Counted from the stretch's first letter, positions 36,001 to 47,109 are shown. The stretch is 62,374 nucleotides of DNA from Zygnema cylindricum (GCA_037447655.1 JBBHKE010000773.1:98851-161224), one strand, 5' to 3'. A program made the numbers and translations. Notes: a model not told the origin generated them from the letters alone.

Positions 36001-36463
36001 TATGTATCGATAAAAATACTGAATTTTGTATTTCATTGTTTCGACTCATGTTGTTTTTTACTTAACACTTTATTTTATAGGGTGCATTCTTTTTGAGTTT
36101 CTTATCCGATTTTCTTATTTTGGGGTTTAGATTTTATTTTTTGACTTTATATTACATTTTTTTTAACATGTTTTTTCGGGATTCAAAAAGTTTTTAGAAG
36201 TTAACTCCAAAGTCTATAAAATAAAGACGAAAATTATGTGCAATTTTTGTTTTTGGGATAAAGTATATATTCTTTTAAAATAAAGCTCCAATTATGTTTG
36301 TAACATTGTCATTTTTTTGTTTGTGTTGTTTTGTTTATTTTTTTTGTGATGCAATTTTTTGTTTTTTGGGAGAGAGGGTATATTTTTTTCGAAGAAATCT
36401 CTCATTATATTTGTAACATTGTCATTTTTTGTCTCTTTGATGTTTTGTTTTTGTTTTTTGTAG

Positions 36464-37441
36464 GAGTGAATTTATCATGAACCATGCGTGTCTCGGTCGA
36501 GGCGATGATTTCAGAAATGCTCAGTTAGCGAATGTTTTTTTTGTATGATCTTCCTTATCTTGGGCCGGACAAGGGTTGTGTTTTGGCGATGATTACAAGA
36601 AATGGGACAACTAATGTGTTAAGTAATCTATAAAAGTGGAGCTTTAATGAAATGTGTATTTTTGTAATGTTTTGTGCATAACCAAAAAAAAAATTTACTA
36701 ATTCTTTTCGGTTTTTTTATGGTATTTTTTTACCGCTGAACGGTCGTGCGGAATTTATCGAATGCATGCGTCACTTAGACTTTCTTATTTGTCCGGTAGG
36801 TGCTGTGGCCCAACAGTTTTTTTGGAGGTGGGAACTAGCTACAAATAAAAATGCAATTCCTAATTTTTCGACGAAAGAAACCAAGTATGGTGAGCCTTTC
36901 ACGGAAGGGAGAGTTTTAGCGAAAGACTAAGAAGGAAAATAAACACCGTTCATGCAACCTCTTTGCTATAATACACAGTTTCAGTATATAAAAAAAACAT
37001 TCCAAACCAAAAATATTTCCTTGTCTCATAAAACCCATGTCTGACGTGGTCAAGGAGCAACGGTGTTGGCGACAGGAGGGTGCGTTTTTGTAAACTTAAC
37101 ATTTGATTTTTATCATGCATTTATTTGAAATAATGAAGTTTTGTTATCTATGTTCTAATTTTCGAAATTTTGATTTTTTTAGGGTAAATATTTCAGTGCT
37201 GATCAAGAAGCCATCAAAGTGATGGGACGTTGGACATACGCCCACTTCTCATACTCATATGTCACGGATTTGCCAGCGGACATTCTACTTCAAGCTTCTA
37301 CTTCAAGCTTCTGGCCACGAAAACAACACCAAAAAATATTTTCTACCTCGTTTCAGAGTGAAACCCCCTGCTTCTCTTTGTGCCATATTTTGGCCGTGGG
37401 TCGAAACGGCATATGCTGAAATGCCAACTATATGTTTATAA
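36464..37441 (+). pseudogene. Crypton tyrosine recombinase core
   Basis: Fragments in order: GRGDDFRNAQLANVF (first catalytic Arg region), DLPYLGPDKGCVLAMITRNG, EFIECMRHLDFLICPVGAVA followed by FFWRWE (the RH-x-D...CPVGA...RW signature of Crypton recombinases), then the H-x-x-R box at 37036-37047 (SHKTH-V-stop-RGQGA, TGA at 37042-37044), then after an intron-like gap IKVMGRWTYAHFSYSYVTDLP with the candidate nucleophile Tyr at 37258-37260. The C-terminus KKYFLPRFRVKPPASLCAIF then PWVE is also Crypton-like. Damage: a T-run frameshift near 36545, stops, and a 13-base tandem duplication at 37285-37310 that shifts the frame. Confidence 0.75.
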
Positions 37442-37876
37442 AAATTCTCACCATTTCTATCATTAATTTTTGTGTTAAGTATTTTTTGGTGTTTTATGTT
37501 CGTGGCATTGTTTTTATATTATCATGTTGTTTTTCTTGTATCACTTATATCGATTTTTTTTATTGTTTTTTGTGTGTTTTCATTTTTTCTTGTCTTTTCA
37601 AATATTTTTTTATTTTTTCAATTGTTTTTCTCTTTTTATGTTGTTTTTTTTATGTTTTTCGGGTAATTTTTTATTCCTTTAATTGGTTTTTTTTCTTCTC
37701 TTTCCGTCTCAATCTCTTTTTATTCTTTTCTTTTTTTTTGATCTCTTTCACAATTTTTTTAGTTTTATATATATATATGTATTTTTTTTTATATTCAATG
37801 TAATATTTTTTTGTTTTTGTTTTATACTTAATGAATTATTTTTCTATTAAACCATACAATTGCTTTTTTGTGCAGA

Positions 37877-38100
37877 AAAATGCTCGAGCTTCTAAATCCG
37901 AAAAGGATTTAAGCGCACAAAATTTCCTTCACACCATGTTATGGCTCATAAGTGTGTTTTTACAGGACCATGTTTTTTTCCAGGATTTATTTCCTGATCT
38001 TCCTTTCTTCAAGCACAAACTGTTCCAATCTCGTTTGTGGTTGTCGTTCAAAGAGGAAGGCAAAAAAACTTGTCATGAAGCATTAGACATGTGGGCTTGA
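37877..38100 (+). pseudogene. Crypton linker exon
   Basis: Starts after acceptor TTTTGTGCAG. Encodes NFLHTMLWLISVFLQDHVFF followed by PDLPFFKHKLFQS, matching the FL...L..VLLQD...P.....F pattern that Cryptons carry between the recombinase and the C-terminal domain. The frame ends at 38100 and overlaps the next frame by ten bases, so one shift or an intron lies here. Confidence 0.6.
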
Positions 38101-38816
38101 ATTGTTGTTGCGAAGCAAATGTGTCCATTACGATCTCACAAGTGGGAAAATCAGTTGATTCATTATTCATGTGGAGTGAAACTTGTGGAAGAAAGATTGA
38201 TTATATGGGAGAGGAAATGTATTATGTAAAAGAGACACTTTCAAGTTTGAAGGAGAAAATTTGTAATATAGATGACAAGTTAACCCATATTATGCAGGTG
38301 ATGGACGGTCAAGGAGAGACGTTACCTGTAAGACAACCTTCTCAAAATCAAAATAGACCATATGAAGGTGAATCAGCCATGGGAATCGGGACTCTTGAAC
38401 GTAATCTTCCTCGAAGTGAAGAGGAGCGACATCAAACCCATGTGGAAACGGCAAGAGCAACTGAAGATTTTCCACCTCCTGTTCCTTCACAAGAAAAATC
38501 TTATCAAGTTCCTTTGATGACTCAAATAGGAGCCCGACTTCACACGGTTAAAGATGTGTGGAAAGCATACCATGATGGTATAGGTGGGCTCTCTTCTATC
38601 GCCGATTTGGAATCAAGTGGAACTAGTTGGAGCAAAAGAGAATATCGGAAGTTTTATAATTGGAATATCATCTTGGAGGAAGTTAAAAGAATAGCAGAGG
38701 TGAATGAAGTAACATTAAGTACGGCATTGAGCAGGTTGCAAGATCGTCAATTTGTGAACAATTGGAGTCTGCACGACATATCGAAGAGATTAGCGACTGA
38801 AAACAAAAAAAACTAA
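38091..38816 (+). pseudogene. Crypton C-terminal GCR1_C-like domain protein (longest intact frame, 241 codons)
   Basis: N-terminal half: helical, coiled-coil-like (EEMYYVKETLSSLKEKICNI), then a proline/glutamine/glutamate-rich linker. C-terminal half from about residue 150: ARLHTVKDVWKAYHDGIGGL, SSIADLES, TSWSKREYRKFYNWNIILEE, matching the T-V-x-D-(L/V)-W...G....SI..LE..G..WR....(R)(K)(F/Y)..R..I...I pattern of GCR1_C, a Myb/helix-turn-helix-like DNA-binding domain known from yeast Gcr1/Hot1/Msn1 and from Cryptons. It is the best preserved piece of the element. It could be a domesticated remnant, but nothing shows expression. Confidence 0.65.
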
Positions 38817-40006
38817 ATTGTAATTTGTGGTACTTTTTTGGCACTTATTATAAATGTGTTTTATTCTGCTTTTAAAACTTTTTATAAACATATATAATAA
38901 TGTATAATTCTTATTTAAACTGATTTTTTTTATAAATTGAAACTCGCGTAATGAGTTAGCTTATATTTTTGTTGTTTTCGGCCCATGATATTTATGTTTT
39001 ATTTGTTTTTTCCTTTATTTTAACTTGTTTTTTTATTTGATAAAAAAAGACGTGTAACCTATGATGTTGTCGAAGTTAATGTTTGTTTTAACCTGTTTCA
39101 CAAATATTTTCATTTTAATTAGTATTTACAAAATAAATTATTCAATATTTGCTGCCTAATGTGTTTTCATCGTTAAGTTGGATATCGTATTCACACACAC
39201 TAATTCTATATGTAGTCGAATACTTAATCGGGTATTTCATTATTTTTATGAACAAACTATAACTTAACACAATCCAAATATAGTTTATCTATCATTGTCA
39301 ATTAAAAATGTAGTCGTCGTGTTTTTCAAACTTAATAGGCTTGAAACATTGTAAGATAAAAAAATCATAACAACGATCGTGGGAGTCAAATATCTACAAT
39401 ATTTCTCGTTTTGTGATACTATAAGATGAAATAAAAGAACCGGCTAATTTTTATCATCGTTTATTTGTTATTTTGTTTTATAAATGCCTTTTTTCGAACA
39501 CTTAATCGGATATTTCAATATTTTTATGAATAATTACGTTAGATTAAAAATGTTTATTTAATGCTTTTGGTTTATGTATAACAAACTATAACTTAACAAA
39601 AACCAAATATAATTTCTCTATTATGGTCTATTCAAATTGTAGTCGTTGTGTTTGTCAAACTTAATAGGCGCGCTTGAAACATTGTAAGATAGAAAAACGT
39701 TAACATCCATCGTGGGAGTAAAATTTGTTCTATTATTCGTTTTGTGATACCATAAAACAAAATAAAAGCAACGACTAACTATTCTCATCCTTTGTTGAGT
39801 TTTTTTATTTTATAAATTCCTTTTGTCCAAGATTTAATCGGATAGTCAATGTATTAATTTTTATATTTGTGTTATATTATGTATAAATGTTGTATTACAT
39901 TACGATTAATGCATTGATTTTCCACAATTTTAACAATATATTTAATTAAACAACATTAAACATGTATTAACGATAGGGACCAAAAAAATAATTAATTAAA
40001 AAAGCC
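38817..40006. repeat. AT-rich flank with about 300-bp tandem repeat
   Basis: 39217-39490 and 39495-39820 are direct tandem copies (words ACTTAATCGG, AACAAACTATAACTTAACA, CTTAATAGGC, GAAACATTGTAAGATA in the same order), with the start of a third copy near 39829 (GATTTAATCGGATAG). No gene seen. Confidence 0.75.
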
Positions 40007-40480
40007 TTATAGCTGCCAAGGACCAACCGAACAACAACAAATTGAGTGATTAACTACTCTATTTTGAGTAGCAACGTATCGAGGAGATCGACGATATAGG
40101 CGTAATGGTAACGTAGCAGCAATGGGCAGCACATCTGTTTTTTTGTTTTTGTTTTTTTTGGGACGCCTTCTTTCGTGCGTTGGTTTTAATTTTTTATTGT
40201 TTTTTGTTTTACTTGCACTTTGACATCGCCCGCCGCGAAAGCACTTATTTATCCGTTTGCGTCCTCCGGCGAGACGCCATACGCCGCCAGCTAAGACAAG
40301 TATACCCGGCCCGGTGACAGGTATACCTGGCCCGGTGACGTCTTCGCGGGCCAATTCCAAATGTGTCGAACCGGCATCCGTGGGAGTCTCCGCGAGGTTA
40401 TCTCGCGGCCGGCGTTATTCTCCTCGACCCTCCGCGAGTCTTCTCGTTTAAGCCTGTACCGGTCGTTTGCTCTTCGCGCG
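40007..40480 (-). other. GC-rich island with an unassigned open frame
   Basis: 40255-40480 is markedly GC-rich against the AT-rich surroundings. A minus-strand frame 40360-40007 (117 codons) starts MELAREDVTGPGIPVTGPGI, includes a lysine/arginine/asparagine-rich middle and ends at 40007. The GPGIPV repeat comes from a 18-base direct duplication (CCGGCCCGGTGACAGGTATA type). No family recognised; it may be a CpG-rich promoter fragment instead. Confidence 0.25.
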
Positions 40481-40824
40481 AAGCAATATACTGTTGAGTT
40501 AAGATTTGACGGTCAATCCCTTGAACAATTTTGAGTTGCGAAATATTGTAACGACAGGCAAATATTTTGCCGTGCTTTTAAACGTAGACCGTCATAATAA
40601 AATAAACAATTCACACGGCCAGCCTAGTTTTACGGTAAAGGAAATGTGAGAACCACATGCTAATAAAAGTGTTTAGGCGGAAGCCCACTTTCTCACTACG
40701 TGAACCTCAATTTGAAAGCACATATCGACTTTTAACTTAGGGTATGTCTCCATGTACTTGTAACTTAGAGAACTTACTTTGTATTATAGCCCAGATTCTC
40801 AAAACCCGGTTTTCAAGTGTCCTT

Positions 40825-41826
40825 TGCAATTTTGTGTCCTCCATTGGACCACAGAATACATGAAAAACCTCTAGATAGTATTTAACTAACCCACTTCAAG
40901 CCTCAACCACTGCTGTCCAGGAAGGCAAACTGACAGTTTGACTGCACCCTTGTGCAGCTTGGACTCCCCTGAGTCCGTAGCAAAAATAATCACTAAAACG
41001 GCCAACTAGCCGATGAGTTATGAGCCGGCAAAAATGCCAATTTTATACAAAGCTCTCTTAGAGAGAGGTGATTGCCTACCAAATTTCCTAAGTCCTAAAC
41101 CCCTCTCACAACCCCTTTCTATTGAAGTACAAACCAATCATATGACTGTAAAGTACAGAAAGGTACTACGTCCGATGCCCTTTGTGTACGGCTTGTGTAC
41201 GACAAGGCCACTGAGTGGACGCGTGTCACTTTTCACCTCGTCCGTACATTCGTTGGAATTCAAGCGACCGAATGTCATCCTTCCACTCGGCGCCAAGTCA
41301 AGACGCGTCCATAAAAGCCAAAGTGATCATTTCGCGATCTCGACGATGATATGTGTCGTCGGATTAAATTCGACATTAAATGTCGACCGTCGAAACAAAT
41401 GTCCGATTCATTTGTTTCGTGCGAAACGACGTCCGCACTAAACTTTAACAAGTTCTATGTTCCTTCGTTCAAATTCCAGTTAATTGATTTCGGTACCATA
41501 CAATAGTTTAAATAAATATCGAACCCTATTTCTCCTAACAGACTTCTACGACAGACTGGTTAGAGCTAACAGCTACGCCGCGCTCTGGCGGTCGGAGGTT
41601 CGAGTCTTGCCAGACTCAACCTTTTGTTGAGAGTGAATTAAGTCACTCTTTAGTCCTGCCTGCTGAGCTAGGACAGCCATGGCTCAACCACCCTCTCTAT
41701 CCCTCAGTGACTACAACAAGTATGGTGGGTAGAGAGAGGAGATGGAGACAGGCTGTCCGCCTTTTTCCTTTTTGTACTGAACTATTTAGACCTAAAAAAT
41801 ACCACATAAATCTAATAATTTCAACA
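40825..41826 (-). mobile_element. Solo LTR of the copia-1 family with 5-bp TSD TCCTT
   Basis: Minus-strand LTR (TGTTGAAATTATTAG start, AATTGCA end) flanked by TCCTT at 40820-40824 and 41827-41831: an exact 5-bp duplication as made by copia integrases. A solo LTR forms by recombination between the two LTRs of a full element. Confidence 0.85.
41550..41612 (+). other. tRNA-like segment (A-box and B-box words) antisense in the LTR
   Basis: TGGTTAGAGCT at 41557-41567 resembles the D-arm/A box of tRNAs, and GGTTCGAGTCT at 41597-41607 matches the T-arm/B box (GTTCRANTC). The same region is present at 11685-11755 (GTTCAAATC) and 45297-45375 (GATCAATTC). It does not fold to a full tRNA by eye; I call it tRNA-derived or Pol III-promoter-like, not a tRNA gene. 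Confidence 0.5.
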
Positions 41827-42531
41827 TCCTTATGTGTACCAAGGAAGTTTATACTTAAGGGTGTGACTATTTTATACATTCACAATGCTCGTGACGGTTG
41901 TCAACGTCTACAATATGTGATGACGTACGCTATTTTTTGTAATTGCTTGTGACGTCGCATGTCTTTCCGTGATATTGTAGACGTATTGACGTGATATTGT
42001 AGACGTATTGACTTCTAGCCTGTGCCGTTTTGTGATGCGCTTTGCCTTTTCATCTCCTGTGCGGTCAACATGAAATGGCATCGGAATCTTGAGACCCGTG
42101 CAAAAGAAAAATTCTTACCAGACACAAATAGACAAAACTAATCAAATTGTGTACTTTTCCTCATCAAACTTAACGCAAACGGATAAAACATCGGTGTACT
42201 TTACGTTGTCGCTTGAATTCGTTTGATTTTTTTGGAAAATTTCGGCACGTGCAGATATGTGTTCCTATTTGTTTAGCGGTGATACATTAATTTAAAACAC
42301 ATCGCCGATGTTTTTTAAAATAAAGGTTGAAGATGGCGTTTCTTGACGTGGTTGTGGGTCGAAAAACACAAGATGACAAGATGTAGTACATTTTAAGTTG
42401 ATGACGCAAAATGTACTACTATTTTTTTCGAATTCTTTGTACAGTTGTAACTTACGCAGAACAGCGCTATATTTTGGAGGAAAACGACAAGAAAAATAAC
42501 CCTTACTTTGGCACATGGAGACATACCCTTA

Positions 42532-43431
42532 CGGTGTGTTCTCATGTAGTCGTAACTTAAACTTGTTACTTTGTTTTATAGGGAAAATTTTCCCAACTAC
42601 TTTTCGGAATGATCATATGTTCGAAAATAAAATCGTTACTTAAAATTGTGACGGTTAAAGACGTGGGTACAATTTGTGACGCTTGTAGACGATGACAATT
42701 ATTGAAGTTTACAAAATAGAGATGGTTGTAGAAGTCTAGCTTTTTGTGACATTTTAGATGCTTAGGGTTTTGTGACGTTATGACCTCATGCTCACTTGCG
42801 CTAACATCGATGTCATTCAATCAAGAAATTTTGGCCATGGCTTCCCGATTTATTTTTTCAACTTTTCTCATTACTTGCCATCAAATTATGCCCAAAGGTA
42901 TTCAAAATAATCATTTCCAAAGCTCTTTTATTGCATACCGATGTTGTCGTGTTTTGCTCTAAAAAGTGAGAGAGAAATTTGATAAAGTGAGAAGGAAAGG
43001 GAGGGATGCGTCTTCACAGACTTTGCTTTTGCGAAGTAACATCTATTGCTCGAGACCCCCTCCACAAGCCCTGTACGGAAAAAAGTCCGTAGAGGTTGCA
43101 ATTTTTTTCTTGTACTCGCGTTTTGTAAAAATGTTTTGAAGTTTTGCGATACATGCGAAAGCATAATTTTATTCGTTGTACAATTGTTACTTTAAATAAA
43201 ATTGACTCGCGAGTCCTTTTCACATAAAGTTTGAAGGTGACATTTCATGATGTGGCAGTGGGTAGAAAAGAGCAAGACGACAGGTTGTAGTACATTTCAA
43301 GTTTTACGCTGACGCAAATTGTACTCTTGTTTTCACATATTGTACGCATGACGATTTTCTTGTCATAGGCTTTGTCTTAGACGACAAAGACATGAAAAAA
43401 CCGTTATTTACAAACACATGGGAACTAACTT
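42532..43431. mobile_element. MITE family A, divergent copy abutting the previous one
   Basis: Left end CGGTGTGTTCTCATGTAGTC, right end inverted AAGTTAGTTCCCATG, with TTA at 42529-42531 (shared with the neighbouring element) and 43432-43434. The interior shares the family block AGTTTGAAGGTGACATTTCA ... GTAGTACATTTCAAG ... GACGCAAATTGTACT. No coding capacity. Confidence 0.6.
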
Positions 43432-43434
43432 TTA

Positions 43435-44268
43435 GTCTCAAATTTGAAATCTAATGAGTAAGCATTACAGTAAATTTAAACTATAATTAAAGAATGGCGT
43501 GATACTAAACCACGCATTATATTAAATTTAAACTAACTTTAAAGAACGGCGTGAAACAAAACCACTCAAAACGAAAAAAGTTAAAGTCATATACCTATGA
43601 TATTTTTCGCAAGAAACGAAATAAACCATGTACACAATAAGAAACTGACACACGTAAAAAAAGTTAAAATAAAGGAAAAAAATGCACACCGTCAAGCGAC
43701 AACAGTAGACGTCTAGATTTTTGTGAAATTGTAGATGTTTGGGATTTGGTGACATTGTGACTTCATGCTCACTTGTGACAACGTTGACTTCACTGATTTA
43801 ATAACTTTCCGCCATGGTTTCCCGATTTCATTTTTTCTACTTTTCTCACTCGATTTGACATTAAAAAATAACCTAAAAATTGTCAAAAATAATATTTTTA
43901 AAATATCTTTTATTTTATACCAATATTGTCGTGTCTCATTCTAAATAGTGTGAGATAAAAGCGATACTGTGAGAGGGGGAGGGGAGAGACGACGACGGCA
44001 CAAAATTTTGCAAAGGACCCCATGAATGAAAGTGGAGGTCCGAGACCCATGCAATTTTTTTCCGTACATGCGCGTGACGGACACGGAGAAAAATAGAGAA
44101 TACTCTCCCTCGTCCTAAAATTTCCCCACTCTTGTAGCACGTGCGTGGGTCATTTTTCATTCGCTGTTTGGGCGATACTTTCACTAAAATCACCCCCTCG
44201 AGATGATTTTGGATGAAGTTTTTTTATTAGGCTGGATTCTCTTGCCCGAGGGTCGAAAAGGGGAATAC
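43435..44268. repeat. Partial duplicate of the 42680-43170 region and a 60-bp tandem
   Basis: 43690-44110 repeats the middle of the preceding MITE (ATTGTGACTTCATGCTCACT, ATGGTTTCCCGATTT). A tandem duplication of about 60 bases (AATTTAAACTA...AAGAA(T/C)GGCGTGA) lies at 43470-43560. No gene seen. Confidence 0.6.
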
Positions 44269-45566
44269 TGAAATTCTATGGGCTCCATTGCCACACACAA
44301 TTCGCAGATCAAAAGAAGCTAATCTAGATAGTGCCGAATCCAAGTTTATATAAACCCAAATGATTGACCCCTTGATAATCAGAACCCCATTACAGCTTCA
44401 CCCCTGTGAAATAAGACTTTCTGTGTGCTCAGTTCCACCATAGAATCCAAAGTTAGAATATGAGATTTGGACACATTCACCTACTTTGACTTTCCCTTAG
44501 AAATGAAGCTACCAGGCAGGCAAAAACTCTGACCGACTACACCCATGTGTAGCCTGGACTCCCTTGAGTCCACAGCAATAAGAATCACTGAAAATGGTCA
44601 ACTAAATTGATAGTTATGGCTGGCCAAAGTTTACAATTTATACAAGGTGCTCTCTGGGAGAGGCAACTACCTACAAGAAATATTCTAAGTGCTAAATCCC
44701 CTCTTTAAGTCCCCTAGTACTAAAGTACGAAACAATGAAAAGTACATTAAGGTATAAGTGTCGGTGTACCTTTTGTACGGCCATCGTACGACATGGCCAA
44801 AAACCAACACGTGTCTTATCCGAACTCGTTCTTTTAATTCTCAGAATTTGTGCTGCCAAATATTATCTCTCCACGTGGCTCCAGGTCATGCCTCGTCTAA
44901 AAAACGGTACCGTAAAAGAAAGTACAAGTGTCGGAGAACTTTTTGTACGTACATTGTACGAAATCGCCATAGTGCGATATTTGTCACTTCCGGATTTGTT
45001 TTCTTCCCTTCCGGAAATACCGTAAGCGCGTATGATATTGCCACATGTCATCCGGAGTGGCGGCGTCTGCAAACTGCCAAATTGTCCTTTCCGCGATGCC
45101 GGTGCTAACCACGGCCGTCCGATTTACATCGTCATTTAAAACGGACCGTCGAAATAAATGTCCGTACTATTTATTTCTTCAGGTACTAAAAGTACAACTG
45201 TTTCTATGTCCTATATACCACAATCGAGTTAAATGGAAAACCCTACCTGTAACTATGTAAATATCTATTAAACCCTATGTCCTAGCACTAGTCATAGACT
45301 AAATGGACAAAGCTAACGGCTACGGGGTGTTTGACGGACGGTGGGTACCAGGATCAATTCCTGGGTCCGTCAAATACCTTTTTAGTAAACATACCTATTA
45401 TCTACTCCTGTCTCTCTGGAGAGATTAGGCAGCCATGGCTCTAGCTCCCTCTCCAGCCTTCAGTGACTGCAACAAGTGTGCGGGCTTGGAGAAGGAGGTT
45501 AGAGGCCGACTGCCTCTGCTACTTTTCTATCCTAAAACAGACCTAGAAAATACATAAATATCAAAA
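44269..45566 (-). mobile_element. Solo LTR of the copia-1 family, older copy
   Basis: Matches 10800-11969 along its length on the minus strand. Flanks AATAC (44264-44268) and AAAAC (45567-45571) differ by one base, so this is a probable decayed 5-bp target duplication. The internal region around 44905-44960 partly duplicates 44735-44780 (AAGTACA(T/A)(T/G)...GTGTCGG(T/A)G), which explains the extra length of about 130 bases. Confidence 0.7.
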
Positions 45567-46204
45567 AAAACGCCGAAATGCGTTCACATGACGAGAAACA
45601 CGCCATACATCCAAAGTATGAATTGACGTTCACCCCTACTTTGGTAAAAATGATTTTCTCGTACGGCTAAAGTTTTTGTTAAAGTTCTTTGAATTTTAGG
45701 GCAAAAAGGCATAGAAAAGTAGATACTTTAATACATTGTGACGTACCCTAAGAACTATGGAATGCACAAGGAACGAATATACCTTATTTGTCGAGAAAAC
45801 GCGTTAAAAACTTACGCGGCTTTTGTAGCATGAGAAAGTTAGTGTACGGTTCACTGTCCTCAGTGCACTTCTTGTAGAAATATGTCTATTATTTTTCCAG
45901 ACGGGATTTTTGATTTTTCAAAATGTGACGCGGTGTCTCTTGTTGAAAATGTTCAGCGCCCGAATGAAGACAAAAAAGAAGATCCTAGAAGCGACAAGCT
46001 ATATAATCTTTTAGCGCATCTCGCATGTCACTGGGCCGGCAGCATATATGTCTTATTCGTACAGATTTGGACTTTTTTCCTATTACTACGCAATATTCGC
46101 TTGATTCGTAAAATTTGTAAAATTCGTAAAATTCGAACGTCTCACACTCTGCGGAAATTTGTACGGACATTAAAAAAAAGACGTTGATTCATTTGCCCAG
46201 GAGT
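45567..46204. other. Intergenic, one unassigned open frame
   Basis: Plus frame 45882-46187 (101 codons) ends in a basic RNIRLIRKICKIRKIRT stretch made by a short ATTCGTAAAATT tandem. No domain, no splice sites recognised. Confidence 0.35.
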
Positions 46205-46570
46205 ATTTTTTATCTGTCCTCAACTCCGTTTTCAGAAGAAAGTCGCCGTTGGAGACGTCGTAAATTCCGCCGCTTGCCGCTAGTTTGTTGCACTTTTTAG
46301 TTTTGCTTCATTTACGCGCACGTATTTTAACTGAGCGGCGAGCCACGGAATTTTAGGCATCTCGCACGCGTACTTTTATTTGAGCGGCGAGCTGCAGAAA
46401 TTATGGCGCCTCGCATGCGTATTTTTATGTGAGCGGCGAGCCGCGAATATATGGCGTCTCGCACCCGTATTTTTACCTATCCTGCACTCCGTCTTCAGAA
46501 GGATGCCGCCATTGGAGACGCCGTAAATTACGGCGCTCGCCACTAGTTCGTTGCGTTTATCAGTTTTTCA
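46205..46570. repeat. Compound tandem repeat (GAGCGGCGAGCC units)
   Basis: Three units of about 50 bases (TGAGCGGCGAGCC...TCGCA(C/T)GCGTA) bracketed by two direct copies of a block of about 95 bases (CAACTCCGTTTTCAGAAG... and CACTCCGTCTTCAGAAG...GTTGC). Confidence 0.8.
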
Positions 46571-47109
46571 AGGTATTGAATATTTAAATTTTTGAAATTT
46601 GAAAGTTAAAAAAAAATACCAATTTTACTGCGAATTTTATAGCTATGAAAATTGTTTTATGCGCACGGAACGCAGTAGTCGTTAGTTTACTCCGTGCGTT
46701 TTATGAGCATAGGACATCTATGGCCGGCTGTCAAAATTGTAATGTACCGTTTCTTAACAACGAGGACGCGTAGTGTCCACGTCCTTAGCATGAAAATAAT
46801 AGGAGCATACCGTATCCGAGTTAAATGGACTTAAAAGTATTCAACCTTGATGAGTTTATGTTTTGAAAGACATTAATTTAACGTCGTTTTCATGCAAAAG
46901 TTTAGAATTGCGTAAGAGTTTAGGCATAGATGTCTCATTCGTACGGATTTTGTCATTTTTACGAAATTTCGTTATATTTTATAGATTTTGAACCTTTCTT
47001 AAAATGTGTATACTTTTCGTACGGACTAAATGTACAATGATATTGTACGGAAATATTCAAATAAAAGGTTGAAAGTACACCGTGAATCGTTATTAAAGTC
47101 AAACTCTAT
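46571..47109. other. Intergenic
   Basis: No gene or clear repeat seen. Confidence 0.5.

Larger units (their letters stand above)
35380..38816 (+). mobile_element. Decayed Crypton (tyrosine-recombinase DNA transposon)
   Basis: Cryptons move with a tyrosine recombinase through a circular intermediate. In order on the plus strand: N-terminal coding fragments (35380-36000, ending at donor-like GTATGT), the recombinase core (36464-37441), a linker exon (37877-38100) and a GCR1_C-like DNA-binding domain (38091-38816). Acceptor-like sites (TTTTTTGTAG at 36463, TTTTTTAG at 37183, TTTTGTGCAG at 37876) and a donor-like site (GTGCGT at 37081) suggest that the gene had several introns. Frameshifts and stops show that it is dead. 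Crypton ends have no inverted repeats, so the boundaries given are those of the coding relics. Confidence 0.7.
40740..42528. mobile_element. MITE family A, copy interrupted by a solo LTR (TSD TTA)
   Basis: Ends GGGTATGTCTCCATGTACTT / inverted GGGTATGTCTCCATGTGCC, flanked by TTA at 40737-40739 and 42529-42531. The solo copia LTR at 40825-41826 splits it. Without the LTR it is about 780 bases, matching 48700-49499 in order (for example GTGACGGTTGTCAACGTCTA, GTGACGTCGCATGTCTT). A 23-base tandem duplication lies at 41970-42012. Confidence 0.8.

Noticed and set aside
37432-37803. 123-codon hydrophobic frame as a membrane protein
   Set aside because: T-rich intron-like sequence between Crypton exons.
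41550-41612. A genuine tRNA gene
   Set aside because: Only A- and B-box-like words; no acceptor stem pairing or convincing anticodon arm.
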